Shown here in pieces: positions 7,285 to 12,930 of a stretch of 14,531 bases of DNA. The stretch is from DATFLK01 sp035267815. GTDB lineage: Bacteria; Pseudomonadota; Zetaproteobacteria; Mariprofundales; Mariprofundaceae. Where the stretch lies: assembly GCA_035267815.1 (NCBI GenBank), contig DATFLK010000134.1:1-14531 (forward strand), written 5' to 3'. A program made the position numbers and the translations under genes. The notes under the pieces were generated by a model. That model searched no databases. It saw nothing but the letters and a program-made list of their open reading frames with translations, and had not been told where the DNA came from. Within the stretch, counting starts at the first letter, position 1, and each line of letters starts with the position of its first letter.

Positions 7285-9053
7285 CCCTGTTTCTCCTTTT
7301 GTGCCAGCGTGCGCACGATGGCCGCTGCCACGGGGGCGGCGGCGCTGCCCCCGTGGCCGCCATGCTCGACCAGCACGGCCACGGCGATCTGCGGTGCCTT
7401 GTAGGGCGCATAGCCGATAAACCAGGCATGGTCCTTGTGCTTGTCAGAGCTGTTGGACTCGCTGCCATCCTGTGGCATGGAGACCACCTGTGCTGTACCC
7501 GTTTTGCCTGCCATATCCCATGGCAGACGCCAGAGGTGGGCATGGGCCGTGCCGTGAATCTCGGTGACGACGCCATGCATCGCCTTGCGGACACGGTCGA
7601 GGTTTTTGGCATCGACATCGATCTTGCGGTCCACCTCAGGTGTTGCACCGGCCTTCAGCTGAGGGTGCAGCAACAGGCCGCCATTGGCGATGGCGGCGGT
7701 GAAGCGGGCCATCTGGATGGGGGTGGCGTTGACGGAGCCCTGTCCGATGGCGGAGATCATGGTCTGACCGCGAAACCATGTACGCGACCGCCGGAAGCTC
7801 CACGACTGGCCCGGTGCCAGTCCCTTGGCCTCGGGGCTCAGCGCAATGCCGGTGGGCTTTCCGAACCCCCAAAGCTCCGCCTCGGCGCGAAGCTGCTTGA
7901 TGCCGAGTTCATCCCCGAGTTCGTAGAAATAGACATCGCAGGATTGGACGATGGCCTTGTGCAGGTCGACATGGCCGTGGCCGATCTTCTTCCAGCAGCG
8001 CAGTTTCCGGTCGGCCAGTTCGATATAGCCCCGGCAGGTCGTGCCATGGGCGATGATCGGCGCTTGATCGCGGAGTCCGGCCAGGGCCACGAGGGGTTTG
8101 AAGGTCGATCCGGGCGGATAGGAGGCCTGTGTGGCGCGATCCAGCAGCGGGCGGTGCGGATTGTTTAGCCACTTCTTCCACTGTTTGGCCTCTAGGCCGG
8201 TGATGAACAGATTGGTATTGAAGCCGGGCTTGCTGAGCAGCACCAATACCTCGCCGGTATGTACATCCATGACCACGACCGCGCCCGTCCGGTGACCCAG
8301 CGCCTTCGACGCGGCACGCTGCAGGTCCACGTCAAGACTCAGCCGCAGTTGCTTCCCCATGACGGGGGGCTGGCGCTGCAGCACGCCGACACGGCGGCCG
8401 CGGGCATCGACCTCCTCACGCTGGTTTCCTAGGCGGCCGTGCAGCTCCGACTCGAACACCTTCTCGGCGCCGGCACGCCCGACCTTCTCCATCGGCAGAA
8501 TTCCCTTCCGCACATCCTCGGGTCCGGCCATGGACAGGTAGCCGACAAGATGCGAGGTCAGCGCACCGTAGGGGTAGTAGCGGTGCGTGCCGGCCTGCAC
8601 GTCGACACCGGCCAGTTCATGCAGGCGCGCGGCGATCGGCGCCACCTGTCGCCACGGCAACTGGTCGTCGAGCAGGACCGGATGGTCCGGCCGGGAGTGC
8701 GCGATCCGCTGTTTGACCTCGTGCAGGCGCGCTGCATCCCAGTGCAGCCAATGTGTTAACCGGCGCAGTGTCTGTTTCATGTCGGCGACGCGTTCGGGGA
8801 TCAACTGAATCTGGTAGGAGACATGATTCACGGCCAGGCCGCGGCCGTCGTGGTCGACGATTTCGCCGCGCGTGGGCAGCAGCGGCACGATGCTGATGCG
8901 GTTCTGCTCGGCCTGCAGCAGCAGTCCCTCGTGCTGTACCCACTGGAGGTTGACCAAGCGGATGAAAAGCAGGAACAAAAACAGGAAGATCAGTCCGCGG
9001 AACAGCAGGACGCGCCGCTCGAAGCGGTGACGGATCCTAAACGTAGCGTTCAT
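7281..9053 (-). CDS. mrdA: Penicillin-binding protein 2 (peptidoglycan D,D-transpeptidase)
   Basis: Class B PBP that cross-links new wall during elongation and activates RodA. The 590 residues have a single N-terminal membrane anchor (about 15-38) and the pedestal domain (LLPTRGEIVDHDGRGLAVN at 58-76, and GRAGAEKVFESELHGRLG). The transpeptidase domain carries the three active-site motifs: S316-T-F-K319, S371-C-D and K517-T-G-T-A-Q. The start ATG at 9053 has AAGG about six bases upstream and overlaps the end of mreD by 17 bp. The next in-frame ATG would lose the membrane anchor. E. coli PBP2 is 633 aa, so this one is slightly shorter, with no missing core motif. The mrdA-rodA order is the classical one. 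Confidence 0.97.
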   Translation of the reverse strand: MNATFRIRHRFERRVLLFRGLIFLFLFLLFIRLVNLQWVQHEGLLLQAEQNRISIVPLLPTRGEIVDHDGRGLAVNHVSYQIQLIPERVADMKQTLRRLTHWLHWDAARLHEVKQRIAHSRPDHPVLLDDQLPWRQVAPIAARLHELAGVDVQAGTHRYYPYGALTSHLVGYLSMAGPEDVRKGILPMEKVGRAGAEKVFESELHGRLGNQREEVDARGRRVGVLQRQPPVMGKQLRLSLDVDLQRAASKALGHRTGAVVVMDVHTGEVLVLLSKPGFNTNLFITGLEAKQWKKWLNNPHRPLLDRATQASYPPGSTFKPLVALAGLRDQAPIIAHGTTCRGYIELADRKLRCWKKIGHGHVDLHKAIVQSCDVYFYELGDELGIKQLRAEAELWGFGKPTGIALSPEAKGLAPGQSWSFRRSRTWFRGQTMISAIGQGSVNATPIQMARFTAAIANGGLLLHPQLKAGATPEVDRKIDVDAKNLDRVRKAMHGVVTEIHGTAHAHLWRLPWDMAGKTGTAQVVSMPQDGSESNSSDKHKDHAWFIGYAPYKAPQIAVAVLVEHGGHGGSAAAPVAAAIVRTLAQKEKQG

Positions 9054-9462
9054 AGACCTTGGTCAGGCCGTACCAGGCGGGTACGCAGAGTATCAGTGTC
9101 AGAATCCATGCTGTCAGGGTTTCACCCTGCCAGAGCATGCCCATGCTGATGAAGAGCATGACGGCGATGCGCTGCGGCAGTGCCGGACCCAGCTGCGCAT
9201 CGCTGCTGGCGAGCAGAAATGGTGCGAGGACGGCAAAGGGAAAGGTACCCATGGGACTCCAGTAGAGTACCAGATCGTGCAGCAGGGTGCAGGGCAGCAC
9301 CCACGGCCAGCTATTTCGTTGCGCCAGCAGGTTGGCCATCAGGAAGGCCAGTGCCCAGTCCGGCTGGACGATGTCGCCGGTGAGGGCGAGGTTCGCACTG
9401 ATCCCGAAGCTCGTCAGGATGACGATGCTGACCGGAACGAGATAGGAGTAGATGGACGTCAC
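9037..9462 (-). CDS. mreD: Rod shape-determining membrane protein MreD
   Basis: A small integral membrane protein of the elongasome, 141 residues with about five hydrophobic helices (roughly 5-27, 36-48, 53-68, 73-85 and 99-130). The P-D-W-A-L-A-F-L-M-A-N and L-H-D-L-V-L-Y-W-S-P-M-G-T-F-P-F stretches match the MreD pattern (helix, then G/D-containing loop). The sequence is poorly conserved in this family, so position between mreC and mrdA is part of the evidence. The start codon is GTG (9462-9460) and shares its first base with the mreC stop as TAGTG, which implies translational coupling. It is a little shorter than E. coli MreD (162 aa). Confidence 0.93.
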   Translation of the reverse strand: MTSIYSYLVPVSIVILTSFGISANLALTGDIVQPDWALAFLMANLLAQRNSWPWVLPCTLLHDLVLYWSPMGTFPFAVLAPFLLASSDAQLGPALPQRIAVMLFISMGMLWQGETLTAWILTLILCVPAWYGLTKVYERYV

Positions 9463-10253
9463 TACTTTTTCGGCGTGATATGGGATGCGACGGCCAGCCA
9501 GCTATCACGTCGCCAGTGTGCCGCCGGTTCACCCTCCACGTTGGCAAAGATATCGCCCTGGACCTGGCGGATACGAGTGATGCGGGCAACGGGGATACCG
9601 GGCGGAAAGATGCCACCTGCGCCGCTGGTCTGCAGCACGCTGCCGACGGCGGGCGCCTTGTCCCAGCGGATAAAGTCGATACTGAGCCGGTCACCCTGAC
9701 CGCGTACCAGGGCGGAGAGATCGGTGCCGCTGATGGTGACGGGGACGGCCATCGAGGCGTCGAGCACGGTGCGTACCGTGGCGTGTTTCGCCTGCGTCCG
9801 GTCGACGAGGCCGACCAGTCCCTCGCCGGAGGCGACGACATCATCGGTCTTCACCGGTGTCTGGACATTGATCACTAGATAGCGGCTCATCTTGTCCGGG
9901 CTGCGGCCGCGAACCCGGGCAGTTTGCCACCGGTAATCCGCCAGGGTTTTCAGACCGAGCAGGCGGCGCAGCTGGATATTCTCTTCGTGAAGGGTGTTGA
10001 GGCGCTGCTTCAGGACGGCCTGCTGCTGGAGGTCCTGAAGCAGTTGCTCGTTGGTGGCCTGCAGCCTAGCGCGGCTCTGGAGCCAGAGTTCGGTTTCATG
10101 CGCCCAGTGCTGGGGCTGTTTCATGGCCTCCAGCAGCGGCGCGAAGACGAGATTCAGGCGTTGTCCGATAGGAAGGGTATGGGCGATATAAACGGCCAGC
10201 AGGGCGAGGCCTATCCAGAACCAGAGGCGCCATTGCAGCCAGCGGTGCGGCAT
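9462..10253 (-). CDS. mreC: Rod shape-determining protein MreC
   Basis: Bitopic inner-membrane scaffold of the elongasome that binds PBP2 and MreD in the periplasm. The 263 residues show a membrane helix (about 10-28), a coiled coil rich in L, Q and E (about 55-98, ending ENIQLRRLLGLK), and then the MreC beta-barrel pair. Signatures of the latter are RVRGRSPDKMSRYLVIN, GEGLVGLVDRTQAKHATV and PPGIPVARITRI. The ATG at 10253 overlaps the mreB stop as TGATG. It is shorter than E. coli MreC (367 aa) because there is no long C-terminal tail, as in many other proteobacteria. Confidence 0.95.
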   Translation of the reverse strand: MPHRWLQWRLWFWIGLALLAVYIAHTLPIGQRLNLVFAPLLEAMKQPQHWAHETELWLQSRARLQATNEQLLQDLQQQAVLKQRLNTLHEENIQLRRLLGLKTLADYRWQTARVRGRSPDKMSRYLVINVQTPVKTDDVVASGEGLVGLVDRTQAKHATVRTVLDASMAVPVTISGTDLSALVRGQGDRLSIDFIRWDKAPAVGSVLQTSGAGGIFPPGIPVARITRIRQVQGDIFANVEGEPAAHWRRDSWLAVASHITPKK

Positions 10254-11290
10254 CAGTCTTCGAACAAGACGCCCCGCATGCGATCCAGCTCCTCAAGCAC
10301 CCTGCCGCTGCCGAGGACCACGCAGTGCAGGGGGTGTTCCGCGACCGTTACCGGCAGGCCCGTCTCCTCGCGCAGCAGCTGGTCCAAGCCCACGAGCAGT
10401 GCACCGCCTCCGGTCAGCATGATGCCTTTGTCGACGATGTCGGCGGCCAGTTCGGGTGGCGTGCGCTCCAGACAGACCTTCACGCCCTCGATGATGGCGT
10501 TCACCGGTTCGGTGAGGGCCTCGAGGATCTCCGAGTCGTCCAGTGTCAGATTCTTCGGTACACCGTTGATCAGGTCCCGTCCCTTGACCTCCATCTCGCG
10601 GCGCTGCTCCTGAGGGTAGGCGCTCCCCAGATTGATCTTGATGCTCTCCGAGGTGGCCGCGCCAATCAGCAGGCTGTATTTGCGGCGCAGGTGGTTGACG
10701 ATGGCCTCGTCCATCTTGTCGCCGCCGACACGGACCGAGCGTGAGTAGACGATGCCGCCGTAGCTGATGACGGCGATCTCGCTAGTGCCGCCGCCGATAT
10801 CCACCACCATCGAACCGGCCGCCTCGGTGACCGGCAGGTCGGAACCGATCGCGGCTGCCATCGGCTCCTCGATCAGGTAGACCTCGCGTGCCCCGGCGGA
10901 GAGAGCGGATTCGCGGATGGCGCGGCGCTCGACCGGGGTCGAGCCGTAGGGGACGCATATGACAATGCGCGGGGCCAGTCCCCAAGCGCGCTGGTGCACC
11001 TTGCGGATGAACTGTTTGAGCATCTCTTCGGTGATGATGAAATCGGCGATGACGCCATCCTTCAGCGGGCGGATGGCCTGGATGGTGTCCGGCGTACGGC
11101 CCAGCATGCGTTTGGCATCGGCGCCGACGGCCAGGACGCGGCGATTCTGTGGGCCGCCCCCTTCGTATACGGCTACGACGGAGGGTTCATCCAGGATGAT
11201 GCCTTCGCCGCGCACATAGATCAGGGTATTGGCTGTACCGAGGTCGATGGCAATATCCCTGGAGAATAGACCGAAAAGCCGCTGTAACAT
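10253..11290 (-). CDS. mreB: Rod shape-determining actin homologue MreB
   Basis: Cytoplasmic actin-like ATPase that forms membrane-bound filaments and orients the wall-elongation complex. The 345 residues contain phosphate-1 DLGTANT (16-22), the VPYGSTPVERRAIRESALSA stretch (113-132), EEPMAAAIGSDLPV (141-154), phosphate-2 VVDIGGGTSEIAVIS (162-176) and the adenosine motif MLTGGGALLVGLD (291-303). An amphipathic start (MLQRLFGLFS) suits membrane attachment. GGAAGGTG stands five bases before the ATG. It leads the gapless chain down to the hydrolase. Upstream, 134 bp separate it from the last microprotein ORF. The only promoter-like pair I saw there is weak, so transcription from the microprotein promoters is possible. 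Confidence 0.98.
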   Translation of the reverse strand: MLQRLFGLFSRDIAIDLGTANTLIYVRGEGIILDEPSVVAVYEGGGPQNRRVLAVGADAKRMLGRTPDTIQAIRPLKDGVIADFIITEEMLKQFIRKVHQRAWGLAPRIVICVPYGSTPVERRAIRESALSAGAREVYLIEEPMAAAIGSDLPVTEAAGSMVVDIGGGTSEIAVISYGGIVYSRSVRVGGDKMDEAIVNHLRRKYSLLIGAATSESIKINLGSAYPQEQRREMEVKGRDLINGVPKNLTLDDSEILEALTEPVNAIIEGVKVCLERTPPELAADIVDKGIMLTGGGALLVGLDQLLREETGLPVTVAEHPLHCVVLGSGRVLEELDRMRGVLFED

Positions 11291-11424
11291 TCTTTCACCT
11301 TCCCACGCGCTGCATTGAAATCATGCGCCCCACCGAGGCTATGTCCTGACAAGGCATTGGTAAAGGGCAGGGCGCGATCGAAAACAGGGGGATATGGGCG
11401 GCCTGCCGGTCTTTCAAACGCGCT

Positions 11425-11535
11425 TCAGCGACAGACGAGAATCGTCATCAGGAGGCACAATACTAGGATGGCAATATAGCCGCCTGAGGGGATTGAGGGT
11501 TTGCGTAAGTTCGTATCATAGGATGGTTGTATCAT
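11425..11535 (-). CDS. Membrane microprotein D (36 aa), GY-x2-I-x3-CL family
   Basis: A 36-codon ORF. A strong Shine-Dalgarno, GGAGGTG, stands two to four bases before the ATG. The first 17 residues are polar and contain R and K; one hydrophobic helix follows (YIAILVLCLLMTILVC, 20-35), and the protein ends in R36. This predicts a single-pass inner-membrane peptide with the N-terminus in the cytoplasm. It shares G19-Y20, I23 and C27-L28 with the three other microproteins at 11595, 11776 and 11930. It aligns without gaps to the 40-aa ORF at 11776, with Y at position 20 in both. It lies 59 bp after microprotein A and 134 bp before mreB. I do not recognise the family and propose no function. Confidence 0.65.
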   Translation of the reverse strand: MIQPSYDTNLRKPSIPSGGYIAILVLCLLMTILVCR

Positions 11536-11594
11536 GACACCTCCATGCGATGGGGATTGCGCTGGCCGGTTGCGAAGCGCTGACGGGCTCCGGA

Positions 11595-11699
11595 TCAACT
11601 GATCAGCGCCGCCATGAACAGACACATGAAGCTGATGACGGCATAGCCCTTGATGCCGACCGGCATGGTGCGCAAACGATTGGAATGATACATCAACAT
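11595..11699 (-). CDS. Membrane microprotein A (34 aa), duplicate of microprotein B
   Basis: A 34-codon ORF with AAGGAG eight bases before the ATG. A basic N-terminal half (SNRLRTMPVGIKG) is followed by one hydrophobic helix (YAVISFMCLFMAALIS), predicting an N-in single-pass membrane peptide. By hand count 26 of 34 residues are identical to the ORF at 11930-12043, and the DNA similarity includes the ribosome binding site. Several differences are silent or conservative (V/I, F/L, L/V), which is what selection on the protein would leave. A perfect CRP-type palindrome lies 56 bp upstream. A third-codon ATG could also start it. Function unknown. Confidence 0.7.
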   Translation of the reverse strand: MLMYHSNRLRTMPVGIKGYAVISFMCLFMAALIS

Positions 11700-11716
11700 G
11701 AATCCATCTCCTTGAC
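11611..11716. repeat. Direct repeat, copy 2 (microprotein A body and ribosome binding site)
   Basis: This 106-bp segment aligns without gaps to 11955-12060, 344 bp away in the same orientation, with about 90 of 106 bases identical by hand count. It covers most of microprotein A plus its Shine-Dalgarno. The pattern is a tandem duplication that has since diverged. Confidence 0.85.
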
Positions 11717-11747
11717 GGGGATTGTGCAGACCGCCCCATTCGGCTGA

Positions 11748-11763
11748 TGTGACTAGCATCACA
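11748..11763. promoter_or_regulatory. CRP/FNR-superfamily operator-like palindrome before microprotein A
   Basis: TGTGACTAGCATCACA is a perfect TGTGA-N6-TCACA dyad, the CRP-type consensus. On the minus strand a CACAAT hexamer at 11726-11721 falls exactly where the -10 of a class II (-41.5) activated promoter would lie, and the predicted mRNA start is just before the AAGGAG of microprotein A. The matching box before microprotein B supports function. Which family member binds (CRP, HcpR-like or another) cannot be told. The box also lies inside a possible hairpin (11742-11781), an alternative reading. Confidence 0.55.
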
Positions 11764-11775
11764 ATGCGCTAGACT

Positions 11776-11898
11776 TCAGCCGTTGATGGTGTTCGCGAGG
11801 ATTTTTGCTAGGAAGAGGCATACGGCGGCAATCAGCGCGTAGCCTTTTGGCGTGACGACCAGAATCTTGGGACGGGATGCATAGATATGCAGATACAT
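11776..11898 (-). CDS. Membrane microprotein C (40 aa), GY-x2-I-x3-CL family
   Basis: A 40-codon ORF 31 bp downstream of microprotein B. The N-terminal 17 residues contain R9 and K11. Then TPKGY leads into a hydrophobic helix (YALIAAVCLFLAKILA, 20-35) and a polar end (NTING). It shares K-G-Y-A, I23 and C27-L-F with B, and its Y20 and C27 positions equal those of microprotein D. No good Shine-Dalgarno precedes the ATG at 11898 and no better in-frame start is near, so translation may depend on ribosomes arriving from B. This makes it the least certain of the four. No CRP-type box lies before it. Confidence 0.55.
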   Translation of the reverse strand: MYLHIYASRPKILVVTPKGYALIAAVCLFLAKILANTING

Positions 11899-11929
11899 AT
11901 GTGGTGCCCGGAACGGGGACGTACCCTGT

Positions 11930-12043
11930 TTAGGCGTGAAAGCTGAGGACAGCGGCCATGAACAGGCATACGAGGCTGATGGCGGCATAGCCTTTGATGC
12001 CGATCGGCATGGTGCGCAAGCGATTCGATTCACACATCAACAT
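11930..12043 (-). CDS. Membrane microprotein B (37 aa), duplicate of microprotein A
   Basis: A 37-codon ORF with a very strong Shine-Dalgarno, AAGGAGGTG, seven bases before the ATG. It has a basic half (SNRLRTMPIGIKG) and one membrane helix (YAAISLVCLFMAAVLS), then a short FHA tail that the copy at 11595 lacks. Predicted topology is N-in, single pass. It is 76% identical to microprotein A over 34 residues. A CRP-type palindrome with one mismatch stands 57 bp upstream, just after the apaG stop, and TACATT lies at the expected -10 place between them. It heads the first of two B/C and A/D pairs. Function unknown. Confidence 0.7.
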   Translation of the reverse strand: MLMCESNRLRTMPIGIKGYAAISLVCLFMAAVLSFHA

Positions 12044-12060
12044 GAACTCACCTCCTTGAG
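11955..12060. repeat. Direct repeat, copy 1 (microprotein B body and ribosome binding site)
   Basis: Partner of 11611-11716 (about 85% identity, no gaps). The longest identical run is 15 bases in the GGCATGGTGCGCAA region, and the second longest spans the start codon (ACATCAACATGAA). Confidence 0.85.
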
Positions 12061-12092
12061 GAGAGCAATGTAGGGATATGCCCGGGACACGA

Positions 12093-12108
12093 TGTGACCC
12101 GGATCACC
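12093..12108. promoter_or_regulatory. CRP/FNR-superfamily operator-like palindrome before microprotein B
   Basis: TGTGACCCGGATCACC matches TGTGA-N6-TCACA with one mismatch at the outer base. Its centre is 57 bp from the microprotein B start, against 56 bp for the other box. A minus-strand TACATT at 12072-12067 is in class II -10 position. It begins 12 bp after the apaG stop, so apaG read-through and this promoter could both feed the microproteins. Confidence 0.5.
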
Positions 12109-12120
12109 AAACGGTGGTCG

Positions 12121-12501
12121 TTACTGGATCATGTTGGGGATAGCGAGGGAGAAGAGCGGTATGTGCGCCTCGAACTGGGTGCCGTCCTCGGCCTGCATGT
12201 CGTAGTGCCCCTCCATGCAGCCGACCGGCGTCTCCAAGATGGCGAAACTGCTGTAGGCGAAGCGCTCGCCGGGGGCGATCACTGGCTGTTCTCCGACGAC
12301 CCCTTCCCCGTGCACCTCGTCGATTTTTCCGTTGCCGTCGGTGATGTGCCAGTGGCGATGCATCAGACGGGCGGTCTTGCGGCCACGGTTGTGGATCGTG
12401 ATGTGGTAGGCGAATACGTAGCGCCCCTGCTCGGGATCGGATTGCTCGTCAAGAAAGGCCGGTTTCGCTTCCACCTCGATGGCATAGGAATCGTGCGACA
12501 T
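12121..12501 (-). CDS. apaG: ApaG (DUF525) protein
   Basis: A 126-residue protein close to E. coli ApaG (125 aa). It has an immunoglobulin-like beta fold; the biochemical role is unsettled, with links to CorD-type metal phenotypes and Ap4A metabolism. Matching blocks are RYVFAYHITIHNRG (39-52 region of the family), HWHITDGNGKIDEVHGEGVV, GEQPVIAPGERFAYSSFAIL, ETPVGCMEGHYDMQ and IPLFSLAIPNMIQ at the C-terminus. The frame is open to a GTG at 12537, but the ATG at 12501 gives the family's usual start. There is no Shine-Dalgarno; instead TATACT lies 7-13 bases before the ATG, so the mRNA may be leaderless. No apaH or ksgA is adjacent, unlike in enterics. Confidence 0.95.
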   Translation of the reverse strand: MSHDSYAIEVEAKPAFLDEQSDPEQGRYVFAYHITIHNRGRKTARLMHRHWHITDGNGKIDEVHGEGVVGEQPVIAPGERFAYSSFAILETPVGCMEGHYDMQAEDGTQFEAHIPLFSLAIPNMIQ

Positions 12502-12508
12502 GATGCCA

Positions 12509-12514
12509 AGTATA
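12509..12514 (-). promoter_or_regulatory. Possible -10 element of apaG
   Basis: TATACT on the minus strand matches TATAAT at five of six bases. Transcription would begin at about 12502 or 12501, at the apaG start codon itself. No convincing -35 hexamer is present in the GC-rich sequence upstream. Confidence 0.35.
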
Positions 12515-12595
12515 GGGGAAAGGGGCGGCCGGGGCACCCGTCAGGGGCTGGGGTCTTTCCCGTTCGAGGGCGGCGACGTGCCGATGGCCGACGCG

Positions 12596-12622
12596 AAAAA
12601 AACGGCGGCATCTGCCGCCGTT
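12596..12622 (-). terminator. Rho-independent terminator after the DUF2892 gene
   Basis: On the minus strand AACGGCGGCA-GA-TGCCGCCGTT forms a perfect GC-rich stem (eight to ten pairs, tight loop), directly followed by a run of T's. It stands 31 bp after the DUF2892 stop and separates that gene from apaG. Confidence 0.95.
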
Positions 12623-12652
12623 GATGAAGCCGATAGAGGTCGGCGAAGGAGG

Positions 12653-12850
12653 TTATTCCGATTTTTTGGCGCTGCAGCTGTTGATGCCGAAGAGCGTGTA
12701 GGCGGGGCACCACCCGATCAGCGCCGTTGCCAGAGGCACGACTCCGATCCATCCCCACGGTGTTTGCGGACCGACGAACACCAGACTGATCAGACCCAGA
12801 CCAAGCACAATACGTACGATCCTGTCCACGGAGCCAACATTTGGTTTCAT
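12653..12850 (-). CDS. DUF2892 (YgaP-like transmembrane) small membrane protein
   Basis: A 65-residue inner-membrane protein. MKPNVGSVDRIVRIVLGLGL at the start and WGWIGVVPLATALIGWCPAY-TLFGINSC in the second half are the DUF2892 signature, as found in the membrane part of YgaP. The two helices are about 12-27 and 31-49. C48 in W-C-P-A-Y and C59 are typical of the family. A rhodanese domain, as in YgaP, is absent. GAGGAGGT lies six bases before the ATG. It has its own promoter (TATAAT at 12885-12880) and terminator (12596-12622), so it is a single-gene unit. Function is not established. Confidence 0.92.
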   Translation of the reverse strand: MKPNVGSVDRIVRIVLGLGLISLVFVGPQTPWGWIGVVPLATALIGWCPAYTLFGINSCSAKKSE

Positions 12851-12879
12851 TTCGTACCTCCTCGAGTCAATCTATCCAT

Positions 12880-12907
12880 ATTATAGCCACATCCTACGCT
12901 TTTTCAG
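12880..12907 (-). promoter_or_regulatory. Sigma-70-type promoter of the DUF2892 gene
   Basis: On the minus strand a perfect TATAAT (12885-12880) is preceded, 16 bases away, by CTGAAA (12907-12902), four of six matches to TTGACA. The start codon is 30 bp downstream with a good Shine-Dalgarno between. The surrounding 12870-12915 stretch is notably AT-rich for this window. Confidence 0.65.
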
Positions 12908-12930
12908 TGATAAAGTAACAGAGGTTCGGA

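Noticed and set aside
9037..9053. 17-bp overlap of mreD and mrdA as a frameshift or sequencing error
   Set aside because: Both proteins have normal ends and mrdA has a ribosome site; overlap is the rule throughout this operon.
11391..11417. mreB promoter: TTGAAA and CATATC on the minus strand, spacer 15
   Set aside because: The -35 is good, but the -10 matches only three of six bases and the spacer is short; too weak to list.
11535..11610. A third CRP-type box before microprotein D
   Set aside because: Searched at the expected distance; only unrelated dyads such as CTGATCAG (11599-11606, inside the tail of A) are found.
11550..11747. Plus-strand ORF of 65 codons over microprotein A
   Set aside because: No ribosome site, no homology to the other copy in that frame; the minus-strand frame is the one conserved between duplicates.
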